A DNA stretch of 64,000 nucleotides from Candidatus Peribacteria bacterium (lineage in GTDB: Bacteria > Patescibacteriota > Gracilibacteria > UBA1369 > LOWO2-01-FULL-3): NCBI GenBank assembly GCA_943356465.1, contig CALREX010000002.1:17730-81729 (forward strand), in the 5' to 3' direction. A program made the translations under genes and the position numbers. The notes beneath the pieces were generated by a model. It was not told the DNA's origin and did no database searches. It saw only the letters and a list, made by a program, of their open reading frames with translations. Shown here in pieces: positions 40,175 through 48,317 of this stretch. Within the stretch, counting starts at the first letter, position 1, and every line of letters starts with the position of its first letter.

Positions 40175-41485
40175 TTATTTTCTATAAGGTATTTTTTTGC
40201 CGCTTATTTCTATGAAATCCCCGAATGTTGCGCCTTTTTTGTTTATTAATTTTTTGATGCCAAATTTCTCTATGTATATATACATTCTTTCAAGTCCTTC
40301 CGGATTTCTTATGTCTGTCATTACTGCGAGTCTATTTATCTTTGTTCCTGTTATCTTGAATGTTTTTTGAGTTTTTGTTTTCTTTATTTTTTCAAGTATA
40401 AATGGTGCTTTTTCTAGATGTGGTCTTAATACAGGCATTTCTACAACTTCTTCCGGTGGATTATTTCTCAAATCTCTCTTGAGTTCTTTAATGCGTTTGC
40501 ATATTTCAAATAAAAGCGGTTTTAATCCTTTGTGTGTTGCTGCTGAAATTTCAAATATTTCTCCTTTCTTGTATGCTTTTCTCAGTTCTTTCTTCTTTGC
40601 TGCTAACGTTTCTTCGTTAAGTAGATCTATCTTATTAATAACGACTATTTGTGGTTTTTTGGCTAGTGTCTTATCAAAATCTTTTAGCTCTTTGTTTATT
40701 GTTTTGTAGTTTATGTCAGCATTTTCTAAATATCCATCTATTACATGGATAAGTATTTGAGTTCTTGCAATGTGTTTCAAAAATTGATGTCCTAAGCCTT
40801 TTCCTTGGCTTGCTCCTTCTATTAATCCTGGAATATCAGCTACTAAAAATGATTCTGTGGAATCCCCTCCAAATTTCGACATATCGACAAGTCCTAAATT
40901 TGGAATTAGTGTCGTGAAATGATATTCGGCGATTTTAGGTTTGGCATTGCTTATGACAGATATTAATGTCGATTTTCCGGCTGATGGAAGTCCTATAATG
41001 CCTACGTCTGCAACAAGTTTGAGCTCCATTATTATTTCTTTTTCTTCTCCAGGTTCCCCGTTTTCCGCAAACCTTGGAGCTTGTCTGATTGAAGAAACGA
41101 AATGAGCATTTCCCATGCCGCCTTTTCCGCCTTTTGCTATAACTATTTCATCTCCTTCTTTTGATAGGTCTGCTACTACCTTTGATTTGTCTGAATTGAA
41201 AATAATTGTTCCAACTGGAACTTCTATTTCCAAGCTTTCTCCTCTTTTCCCGTACATGTTTGATCCCATTCCATTTTCTCCTTTTTGAGCTTTATATGCT
41301 TTTTTATGAGCAAGATGACTTAATGTGTTTAAGTTTGGGTTTGTTTTTATAAGTATATCTCCGCCATTTCCCCCATCTCCACCATTTGGTCCTCCTCTGG
41401 CGACAAATTTTTCTCGGCGAAAGGCTATACACCCATCTCCACCGTTACCTGCTTGTAGCTTTATTTTTAATTCATCACAAAACAT
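40175..41485 (-). CDS. obgE: Obg GTPase
   Basis: A 436-residue GTPase for large-subunit assembly. The Gly-rich Obg domain is followed by the G1 loop GLPSAGKSTLI, G3 DIPGLIEGAS and G4 NKID. The C-terminal OCT domain is present (KTFKITGTKINRLAVMTDIRNPEG). Full length for the family. Confidence 0.97.
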   Translation of the reverse strand: MFCDELKIKLQAGNGGDGCIAFRREKFVARGGPNGGDGGNGGDILIKTNPNLNTLSHLAHKKAYKAQKGENGMGSNMYGKRGESLEIEVPVGTIIFNSDKSKVVADLSKEGDEIVIAKGGKGGMGNAHFVSSIRQAPRFAENGEPGEEKEIIMELKLVADVGIIGLPSAGKSTLISVISNAKPKIAEYHFTTLIPNLGLVDMSKFGGDSTESFLVADIPGLIEGASQGKGLGHQFLKHIARTQILIHVIDGYLENADINYKTINKELKDFDKTLAKKPQIVVINKIDLLNEETLAAKKKELRKAYKKGEIFEISAATHKGLKPLLFEICKRIKELKRDLRNNPPEEVVEMPVLRPHLEKAPFILEKIKKTKTQKTFKITGTKINRLAVMTDIRNPEGLERMYIYIEKFGIKKLINKKGATFGDFIEISGKKIPYRK

Positions 41486-41505
41486 GCGTACAGAGTAGCA
41501 ATCTT

Positions 41506-41534
41506 TTGACTTATTATCAATTGTTTGTTAATTT
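41506..41534 (+). promoter_or_regulatory. tRNA-Leu promoter
   Basis: TTGACT at 41506-41511 and TAATTT at 41529-41534, spacer 17 bp, placed about 20 bp before the tRNA. Confidence 0.45.
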
Positions 41535-41555
41535 TACACTCGCTTTTTACAAAAT

Positions 41556-41642
41556 GCCCAGGTGGCGGAATTGGTAGACGCGCGGGACTCAAAATCCCGT
41601 GGTGGCAACATCGTGAGGGTTCGATTCCCTCCTTGGGCACCA
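41556..41642 (+). tRNA. tRNA-Leu (anticodon CAA), CCA encoded
   Basis: An 87-nt class II tRNA. The acceptor stem GCCCAGG pairs with CTTGGGC (one G-T pair). The D arm has the GGCGGAATTGGTAGACGC sequence, the anticodon loop is CTCAAAA, giving CAA, and a long variable arm (GGTGGCAACATC region) precedes the T arm with GGTTCGATTCC. The discriminator is A, typical of Leu, and CCA is genomic. It decodes UUG. Confidence 0.96.
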
Positions 41643-41667
41643 TATTTCACTTAAGAATATCTTATCA

Positions 41668-42288
41668 ATGGAGTTGTTAATAACAAAATTGTTGGCGTTA
41701 ACTGCTCATATTGGATATGGAGGGATTTTCTTTCTTATGGCTGTTGAAAGTTCCTTTATCCCTTTGCCTTCTGAACTTATTGTACCGCCTGCTGCGTATT
41801 TGGCTTCTAAAGGAGAAATGAATGTTTTCTTGATTGTGATTTTGGCCGGCCTTGGAAGTGTTCTTGGTGCATCTTTTAATTATCTTTTAGGAAGAGTTCT
41901 TGGTAGGCCTATTGTTTATGCTATTGCTGAAAAGAAATGGGCTAAATTTATATTTCTCAAAAAATCTCATATAGAAAATGCTGAAAAATATTTTTCTGAA
42001 AGAGGAAATATGGCTACCTTCCTTGGTAGATTTGTGCCTGGTGTAAGGCATCTGATCTCAATTCCTGCAGGATTTGCTAAAATGAATTATTTATCTTTTA
42101 TTTCTTGTACATTTTTGGGGTCTATTATTTGGGCTTCAGTATTGGCTTCGCTGGGATATTTTTTTGGCGAAAATCAAGAATTTATTTTGAAATATGCTAA
42201 AATCATTGGATTTGGTTTTTTTATATTTTTTGTTCTATTTTTCTTTTTCTTGTTTTTAATCGGAAAAATTAAAAAAGCAAGGAATTGA
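41668..42288 (+). CDS. DedA-family membrane protein
   Basis: A 206-residue protein with four or five helices. It has the DedA/VTT pattern: MAVESSFIPLPSELIVPPAAYLASKGE, GSVLGASFNYLLGRVLGR, and FLGRFVPGVRHLISIPAGFAKM with the Arg-Pro-Arg segment. Members act as lipid flippases or scramblases for undecaprenyl phosphate and others. Ends antisense to pabC with a 20-bp overlap. Confidence 0.9.
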   Translation: MELLITKLLALTAHIGYGGIFFLMAVESSFIPLPSELIVPPAAYLASKGEMNVFLIVILAGLGSVLGASFNYLLGRVLGRPIVYAIAEKKWAKFIFLKKSHIENAEKYFSERGNMATFLGRFVPGVRHLISIPAGFAKMNYLSFISCTFLGSIIWASVLASLGYFFGENQEFILKYAKIIGFGFFIFFVLFFFFLFLIGKIKKARN

Positions 42289-43027
42289 TTTCTTTAATTA
42301 TTGTTTTTGTATTTGTCCCTACTTCACCTTTGTTTATTTTTGTTATGTCTATTTTTGTTATAGGTACGACTAAATTCACACTTTGACTTAAAAATACTTC
42401 CTTCTGTTTCTTCAAATCTTTCAGTTTTATTGTTTTAAATTTAATTTTGAATTTTGTATTTTTCAATATGATTCCTCTTGTTATTCCAGGAAGTACTTTG
42501 TTTTTCCGTGTGCATAATGTGTTTTTTTCAAACCAAAAAATATTACTATATGCGCCTTCGTAGACTTCATTTAAATCATCTATGAGTAGTGCATCGAAGA
42601 AACCTTTTTTTACTGCGTTTTCATGAGCTAAAAAAGATGGTAGATATGATAATGATTTGATTCTAGGACTCTTCCTTTGAAGCTTTATACTTTTTAATGC
42701 TACTCCTGAGTATATTTTTTTATCTATTTTTGCTTTTTTTGATGTTATGATTAAGTTGTTCGATGTTGCTACTATCTTTATTCTTTGTGTTTTATTTTGA
42801 GATTTTTTTATAACTTTTTTTAGCATTATTAATATTTCTTTTTTGCTGTATTGTATTTTGAGATTTATTTTTTTTGCTGAATTGAAAAATCTTTTTAAAT
42901 GTAATTCTATTAATATGGGCTTTTTATTGAAGGTTCTTAATGTTTCGAAAATCCCCTTTTTTTTAGATGGTCCAATGGCTTCTATAGGAGCTTTTTTTAT
43001 GAATTTGTTGTTTTGTAAAATTATCAT
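42269..43027 (-). CDS. pabC: class IV aminotransferase fold, probable aminodeoxychorismate lyase
   Basis: The 252-residue PLP protein has KKGIFETLRTF at the start, IKSLSYLPSFLAHENAVKKGFFDALLIDD with the PLP Lys, and YEGAYSNIFWFEKNTLCTRKNKVLPGITR. BCAT, DAAT and PabC share this fold, but its 4-bp overlap with pabB in a pab/fol cluster makes the lyase, which gives p-aminobenzoate and pyruvate, the best call. Confidence 0.82.
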   Translation of the reverse strand: MIILQNNKFIKKAPIEAIGPSKKKGIFETLRTFNKKPILIELHLKRFFNSAKKINLKIQYSKKEILIMLKKVIKKSQNKTQRIKIVATSNNLIITSKKAKIDKKIYSGVALKSIKLQRKSPRIKSLSYLPSFLAHENAVKKGFFDALLIDDLNEVYEGAYSNIFWFEKNTLCTRKNKVLPGITRGIILKNTKFKIKFKTIKLKDLKKQKEVFLSQSVNLVVPITKIDITKINKGEVGTNTKTIIKEINSLLF

Positions 43028-44280
43028 AATATTTTCATGAATGATTTTGCCTTGTGTAGTGTTTCTTCAAATTCATCTTTGTTTTTTGAATCTGCTACTA
43101 TTCCACCTCCAACTTGCAGGTAAAGATCTTCTCCTTTTCTTATTATTGTTCTTATAGCGATACTGAAATCCATATTATTTTTATTTGTTATTTCTCCGAT
43201 GATTCCAGTATAAATGCCGCGCGTTGTTGGTTCTATTTCGTCTATTATTTCTATTGCTCGTTTCTTTGGGCATCCTGTTATTGATCCGCCTGGGAGCATT
43301 GATATAAGCCCTTTTATCGGATTTGTTTTTTTATCTATTTCCCCTGAAATCTTACTCATTGTATGCCAGACATTGCTATATTTTTTTATTAATCTTTGTT
43401 TTTCAACTTTTACACTTCCTGTTTTGCAGAATTCTCCAAGATCGTTTCTTAATAAATCTGTAATCATATTTAATTCTGCTTTTTCTTTTTTGTTTTTTTT
43501 AAGGTCGTTTCTTAGTTTTATGTCTTCTTTTTTTGTCTTTCCTCTTGGACGCGTTCCTTTTATTGGGCTTGTCTCTATTTTATTCCCTTTTATTCGAATA
43601 AAACGTTCTGGTGATGCACTAAGTATTTCGAAGTTTTTCTCTTTAATATAAGCTAAAAATCCCACCTCGTTTTCTTCTATTATTTTTTGAAATATTTCTG
43701 TTGAAGATTTCTTTGTTTTTGTATGAAGTCTATGTGTTAAATTTAGTTGATATATATCACCTTCTTTTATATGTTTTTTGATTTGAAAATAACCTTTGTT
43801 GTAGGATTCTCTGGTTTGTTCCGCTGTAAAATTTTTATCTGATAATCTTGAGTTGGATTGTATTTTTCTTTCTAATATTTTTGATATTTTTTTTTGAAAA
43901 TTTTCTTTTTTAAAATGTAGTCTTATGCAATTTTTTTCTTCGGTAATCCATTCTTCGAAAGACATTAAAAGGATATCTGGTAGCATTAAATCATCTCTTG
44001 CTGTGCTTTTTATTCTATATGTTTTGTGTCCAATGTCGTAAGAAAAATATCCAAATACTTTTCTTTTTTTATTTGTTTCCTTGTTTATGAATTTTATGAT
44101 GTTTTTTTCAAAATCTTTCTCTGAAATTTTATATGAAAACTTTTTTTTTGGATTTATTGCTAATACTTTCTCCCATCCGTCTTTTTGTCTGCTATAAAAG
44201 AAACATACGTTTTTTTCCTTTTCTGTAACGTTTTTGAATATATCTAATAATTTCTTGTTTTTTATTATTTCACTTTTCAT
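43024..44280 (-). CDS. pabB: aminodeoxychorismate synthase component I
   Basis: The 418-residue chorismate-binding enzyme shows EGDIYQLNLTHRLH, the PIKGTRPRGK motif whose Lys marks PabB against anthranilate synthase, and PGGSITGCPKKRAIEIIDEIEPTTRGIYTG. It aminates chorismate with ammonia from PabA. Start overlaps the end of pabA by 11 bp. Confidence 0.93.
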   Translation of the reverse strand: MKSEIIKNKKLLDIFKNVTEKEKNVCFFYSRQKDGWEKVLAINPKKKFSYKISEKDFEKNIIKFINKETNKKRKVFGYFSYDIGHKTYRIKSTARDDLMLPDILLMSFEEWITEEKNCIRLHFKKENFQKKISKILERKIQSNSRLSDKNFTAEQTRESYNKGYFQIKKHIKEGDIYQLNLTHRLHTKTKKSSTEIFQKIIEENEVGFLAYIKEKNFEILSASPERFIRIKGNKIETSPIKGTRPRGKTKKEDIKLRNDLKKNKKEKAELNMITDLLRNDLGEFCKTGSVKVEKQRLIKKYSNVWHTMSKISGEIDKKTNPIKGLISMLPGGSITGCPKKRAIEIIDEIEPTTRGIYTGIIGEITNKNNMDFSIAIRTIIRKGEDLYLQVGGGIVADSKNKDEFEETLHKAKSFMKIL

Positions 44281-44830
44281 TTAGAAAATTTTTCATGATT
44301 TTTACTCCTTGGTCTGTCATAAATGACTCTGGGTGAAATTGTACTCCAAAAAGTTTATAATTTTTGTGTTTTACTCCCATAATTTCTCCTTCTAAAGTCC
44401 ATGCTGTAAGTATGAAATCTTTTGGTGTTTTGTTGACAATCAATGAGTGATATCTGGCTCCACTGAAAGGATTTTGGATATTTTTAAATATAGATTTTTT
44501 GTCGTGGTATATTTTTGATGTTTTTCCGTGCATCATTTTTTTTGCATGTATTACATTAGATCCAAATATTTCTCCTATACATTGGTGTCCGAGGCATACT
44601 CCAAGTATTGGAATTTCTTTATAAAAAGTCTCTATCACTTTTTTGGATATTCCTGAATTTTTTGGGCTTCCCGGTCCTGGAGATATTATTATTTTGGAAG
44701 GTTTTAGTTTTTTTATTTCTTTTATATCAATCTCGTCGTTCTTTACGACTTTTGTTTCCTCCCCCAGACTTTCTATCAGTTGATAGAGGTTGTATGTGAA
44801 GGAATCGTAGTTGTCTATTAGTAAAATCAC
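44270..44830 (-). CDS. pabA: aminodeoxychorismate synthase glutamine amidotransferase
   Basis: A 186-residue class I amidotransferase: ILLIDNYDSFTYNLYQLIE, ISPGPGSPKNSGIS, GVCLGHQCIGEIFG with the catalytic Cys, and GVQFHPESF with His and Glu. Adjacent to pabB and folE, so it serves folate and not tryptophan. Overlaps folE by 4 bp. Confidence 0.93.
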   Translation of the reverse strand: MILLIDNYDSFTYNLYQLIESLGEETKVVKNDEIDIKEIKKLKPSKIIISPGPGSPKNSGISKKVIETFYKEIPILGVCLGHQCIGEIFGSNVIHAKKMMHGKTSKIYHDKKSIFKNIQNPFSGARYHSLIVNKTPKDFILTAWTLEGEIMGVKHKNYKLFGVQFHPESFMTDQGVKIMKNFLNEK

Positions 44831-45378
44831 TCTATCAGTCTTAAAAATTCACTTCTTGTTTTAAGTTTCTTTTTGAAAAGTCCGGTAAATGATGATGTCG
44901 TCATCGATGCATTTTGTTTTTCCACTCCTCTTGCCATTGTGCATAAATGTTGAGCTTCTACCACCACTCCAACTCCTTGAGGTTTCAATAATGCGTTTAA
45001 AGTATTTGCTATCTGCATTGTCATGCGTTCCTGATTCTGTAGTCTGCGACTGAATATTTCCACTATTCTTGGTAGTTTTGATATTCCAATTATTTTTTTA
45101 TTTGGTATATATCCGATTGATATTTTTCCGAAGAATGGAATCATATGATGTTCACATGTTGAATAAAAATCTATATTTTTACAGATGATCATTTCGTCGT
45201 AATTTTCCCCGTCAAATTCTGTGAGAATATCTTCAGGTTTCTTATCGTACCCTCCAAATAATTTTTCAAATGATCTTGCTACTCTTTCTGGGGTTTTTGA
45301 TAAACCTTCTCGTTTTGTGTCTTCACCTATTGCTTTAAGAAGATCTTTTGCTATTTTTTCGATTTTTTGTGTGTCCAT
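44827..45378 (-). CDS. folE: GTP cyclohydrolase I
   Basis: The 183-residue type IA enzyme makes dihydroneopterin triphosphate. It has DFYSTCEHHMIPFFGKISIGYIP (zinc Cys and His), then RLQNQERMTMQIANTL and EAQHLCTMARGVEK with the second zinc Cys. The first pteridine step, placed in the pab/fol run. Start overlaps folK by 28 bp. Confidence 0.96.
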   Translation of the reverse strand: MDTQKIEKIAKDLLKAIGEDTKREGLSKTPERVARSFEKLFGGYDKKPEDILTEFDGENYDEMIICKNIDFYSTCEHHMIPFFGKISIGYIPNKKIIGISKLPRIVEIFSRRLQNQERMTMQIANTLNALLKPQGVGVVVEAQHLCTMARGVEKQNASMTTSSFTGLFKKKLKTRSEFLRLIE

Positions 45379-45824
45379 TGTGAAATTTTTTCCTTTTTAT
45401 CCAATAATTCAAGTAGAGGTATTAGAACGAATTTTCGTTCGTACATTCTTGGGTGCGGTATTTTTAGGTTTACTTCGTCGACTATTGTATCCTCAAATGT
45501 CAAAATGTCTATATCTATTGTTCTTGGGCCATTTTTTATTTTCTTTTCTCTTCCCAACTTCTTTTCTATTTCTTGAAGTTTTGCAAATAATTCTTGTGAA
45601 ATAAGCGTTGTTTCTATCTTTATGGCCATATTTAAAAAATCTCTTTGTTTTTTGTATCCCACCGGAGATGTTTCGTAAATCTTAGATTTTTTAATAATTT
45701 TTGCTATTTTTTTTATTTCTAAAATAGCTTTTTTTAGAAAATTTTCTCTGTTTTCTATGTTTGACCCTAGGCTTAAATATGCTTTATTTGCCTTCATATT
45801 CGCAATAATAATCTTCTGTTTCAA
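45351..45824 (-). CDS. folK: 2-amino-4-hydroxy-6-hydroxymethyldihydropteridine pyrophosphokinase
   Basis: The 157-residue HPPK has AYLSLGSNIENRENFLKKAI, YETSPVGYKKQRDFLNMAIKIET, GPRTIDIDILTFEDTIV and PHPRMYERKFVLIPLLEL. It activates hydroxymethyldihydropterin for FolP. Overlaps both folE and the PTPS gene, 28 and 41 bp. Confidence 0.95.
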   Translation of the reverse strand: MKQKIIIANMKANKAYLSLGSNIENRENFLKKAILEIKKIAKIIKKSKIYETSPVGYKKQRDFLNMAIKIETTLISQELFAKLQEIEKKLGREKKIKNGPRTIDIDILTFEDTIVDEVNLKIPHPRMYERKFVLIPLLELLDKKEKISQWTHKKSKK

Positions 45825-46134
45825 AAACTGTTAATTTTATTAACGGTAACTCATCTTTTAACTTATCCCATATCCATATTGCTAAGTTCTCTGCTGATGG
45901 ATTATCTATGATATCGTTTAAATGATGATGGTCAACTATTTTCAGGACTTTCTCTTCTGCTATTTGCTTTATCTCTTTGAAATCCATGGCCATCCCGCTA
46001 TCTTTAACTGTATCTTCGATTGTAATTATCAGTTTATAGTTATGACCATGTAGATTTTCGCATTTACCTTTATATTTTGTTAGAAAATGTGAAGCTGCAA
46101 ATGTAACGACACAATTTAGTTTTACTATTGGCAT
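45784..46134 (-). CDS. 6-pyruvoyltetrahydropterin synthase / QueD homologue, likely FolB replacement
   Basis: The 116-residue protein of the COG0720 family has zinc His16, His29 and His31, and DHHHLNDI in the second half. The active-site segment is CENLHGH (Cys25, Glu26). QueD uses Cys in CxxxHGH; PTPS-III enzymes that stand in for dihydroneopterin aldolase use Glu in the neighbouring place. This one has both. No folB is present between folE, folK and folP, and this gene lies between folP and folK with overlaps on both sides, so folate synthesis is the likelier role than queuosine. Confidence 0.8.
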   Translation of the reverse strand: MPIVKLNCVVTFAASHFLTKYKGKCENLHGHNYKLIITIEDTVKDSGMAMDFKEIKQIAEEKVLKIVDHHHLNDIIDNPSAENLAIWIWDKLKDELPLIKLTVFETEDYYCEYEGK

Positions 46135-46925
46135 ATTAAGTTTAAATAATTTCTAAGTCCACCAACGTTGTGGGTTCTTATTATATTGGCTCCGTTAATA
46201 TATGCAATAGCGCTTAATGTTTTTGCTTTTTCTTCGCGTGATGATATTTCTTCTTTTAAAAATGATTTTTTTGATATTCCTACTAGGATTGGTTTTTTTA
46301 AAACTTCCAACTCTGACATTCTGGCTATTATTTCAAAACTATAATATGGAATATTACTTATGTATTGCCCCATTCCAGGATCTAATATTATCTGGTCGCC
46401 TTTTATGCCTTTTGATTTTGCATACTTTATTCTTTCGTCAAAAAACTTTTTTATTGTTTGCATTACATCTGTATATTTTTTATCTTTTGTTGTTGTTCGA
46501 GGGGAGTTGTCTTTTGAATACATCATTATTATCGGGCATTTATACTTTTTTACGACATCTGCCATTTTTGGGTCTTCTCTCATTGCACTTACGTCGTTTA
46601 TCATGTCTGCCCCACTTTTTATTGCATCTATCGCTACGTTTGCTTTGTATGTATCTATAGATATTGGTATATGTGAAAATTCTCTAATAGCTTTTATTAC
46701 CGGAATAACTCGTGAAAGTTCTTCTTCTTGTGTTACGAATTTTGAATTTGGGCCCGTTGATTCCCCTCCTATATCTAGAATATCTGCTCCTTCTTCGATG
46801 ATTTTTTTTGCTTGTTTAATAGCTTCTTCTAATGTCATAAATTTTCCCCCATCACTAAAAGAGTCAGGAGTGATGTTTAATATGCCCATAATGAGTGGGC
46901 CTTTTCTTGAATTTATTTTTTTCAT
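46125..46925 (-). CDS. folP: dihydropteroate synthase
   Basis: The 266-residue enzyme shows MGILNITPDSFSDGG near 13-27, DIGGESTGPNS, MINDVSAMREDPKMADV, ILDPGMGQYISN, GISKKSFL and the closing RTHNV. It couples p-aminobenzoate to the pterin. Sulfonamides target the family. First fol gene after the SLH protease (7-bp gap). Confidence 0.96.
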   Translation of the reverse strand: MKKINSRKGPLIMGILNITPDSFSDGGKFMTLEEAIKQAKKIIEEGADILDIGGESTGPNSKFVTQEEELSRVIPVIKAIREFSHIPISIDTYKANVAIDAIKSGADMINDVSAMREDPKMADVVKKYKCPIIMMYSKDNSPRTTTKDKKYTDVMQTIKKFFDERIKYAKSKGIKGDQIILDPGMGQYISNIPYYSFEIIARMSELEVLKKPILVGISKKSFLKEEISSREEKAKTLSAIAYINGANIIRTHNVGGLRNYLNLICQ

Positions 46926-46932
46926 TATTGGC

Positions 46933-48300
46933 CTAGTTTAATTTTGTAATATATAGCGCGAGTCTGTATATGTTTTCGCTAATTCCGCCGCGTGTTATAA
47001 GTGCGGCAGGTCCGTATACTTTTCCTGTTTCTTCCAGTATTCCCATGTTTTTTGCTGTTTCTATGTATTTTGAATACCAAGCTTCTGTATTTACGTCTGA
47101 AAATGGATTTGTTTTTGGCTTTGCCAATGGTATTTGGAATGTTTCAAGTAGCATTTTCATTGCTTCCACTTTATTTATCTCGTTTGATGGTTTAAATGTT
47201 CCGTCCGGATATCCGCTTACCCATCCTTTCTCTTTTGCAAGACATACGTATTTTGCAAACCATTCTTGGCCTACATCCGGAAAACAATTTCTATATTTTG
47301 TTTTATCTATTTTATCTCCTTCTCCTGTTGGTAATGCGCTGTTCACTAGTATTTTTAGAAGTTCAGCTCTGTTTAATGGATTTTCAGGCTTGAAACTTCC
47401 GTCGTCATACCCTGATATGATATTTACGCTTTTTAAGTAAGAAATTGCCTCTGCATTCTTTGTGTTTAAATCGACATCACTAAAAATTTTTGTATTTTTA
47501 TTTTCTAAAGATTTATAATCGTTTGAAAATATATTTGTTACGAAATCCTTGTTTAATATTTTTTGTTTTACTAAATCCTGAAACCATAGATATACAATTT
47601 CATTTGAGATTATGTAGCCATAATTCCCTCCTATTCCTGTTGTTGATACTGCTGACACTACTCCGACTACTTTTTCATTTTTGTCGTATGCTGGACCGCC
47701 TGAGTTACCAGGATTTATTGTTGCATCTGTCGTATATGCCCAAGTTATGTCTTTGTTTAAAGGTATAAAACCGCTTATAGCTCCTTTTGTCAGTGTGATT
47801 GCTGTTGACATTGCGGCTTGTGGAAATCCTAAAATATCAATGTCATCTGATAAATGTGGCTTGTTGTCTGCAAAATCTACATATGGTAATTTCAATGCTT
47901 GTGCCTCAGCGACTGTTATTTGTTTTCCTGTTTTTTTTCTATTTGAATCCATTACGTAATCCGGATATATCATTGCAAGGTCTAACTCTGTGTCATACGC
48001 CAATACTCCTGCAAGGAAATAGCACCATGGTGCGCTGTATTCCGATTCAATTGTGCATATTTCTATGTGATCTGCGGGTTTATTTGTTGCAGGATCTATA
48101 ATTACGTGTGCAGCGGTTAGAATTATGGCGTCATTGCTGATTGTAAATCCTGATCCTGTATAAACATCACCTTTTGAATCTATTACCTGAATATATACTA
48201 CGCTTGGCACAGTTGCCGGTAGTGAAATGGCTGAGGCTGTTGAGCTAAATAATGAAAGGATGCTTATACCAACTAATATTTTTGTGATAATTTTTTGCAT
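46933..48300 (-). CDS. secreted trypsin-like serine protease with three S-layer homology domains
   Basis: The 455-residue protein has a signal peptide (cleavage near ASA24). The S1C protease domain has the triad H65 (LTAAHVI), D107 (ELDLAMI) and S200 (NPGNSGGP). From about 274 three SLH repeats follow, with FSDV/FPDV starts and the GYDDGSFKPENPLNRAE and GYPDGTFKPSNEINKVE cores; the third is less typical. SLH domains bind pyruvylated wall polymers, so the enzyme is probably held on the cell surface. The gene lies between uvrC and folP on the same strand. Confidence 0.9.
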   Translation of the reverse strand: MQKIITKILVGISILSLFSSTASAISLPATVPSVVYIQVIDSKGDVYTGSGFTISNDAIILTAAHVIIDPATNKPADHIEICTIESEYSAPWCYFLAGVLAYDTELDLAMIYPDYVMDSNRKKTGKQITVAEAQALKLPYVDFADNKPHLSDDIDILGFPQAAMSTAITLTKGAISGFIPLNKDITWAYTTDATINPGNSGGPAYDKNEKVVGVVSAVSTTGIGGNYGYIISNEIVYLWFQDLVKQKILNKDFVTNIFSNDYKSLENKNTKIFSDVDLNTKNAEAISYLKSVNIISGYDDGSFKPENPLNRAELLKILVNSALPTGEGDKIDKTKYRNCFPDVGQEWFAKYVCLAKEKGWVSGYPDGTFKPSNEINKVEAMKMLLETFQIPLAKPKTNPFSDVNTEAWYSKYIETAKNMGILEETGKVYGPAALITRGGISENIYRLALYITKLN

Positions 48301-48317
48301 ATTTTTTAATTTAAAGA

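Noticed and set aside
48301-48317. Frameshift hiding a UvrC HhH domain
   Set aside because: Only 17 bp lie between the uvrC stop and the ATG of the protease gene, so no room for a lost domain.
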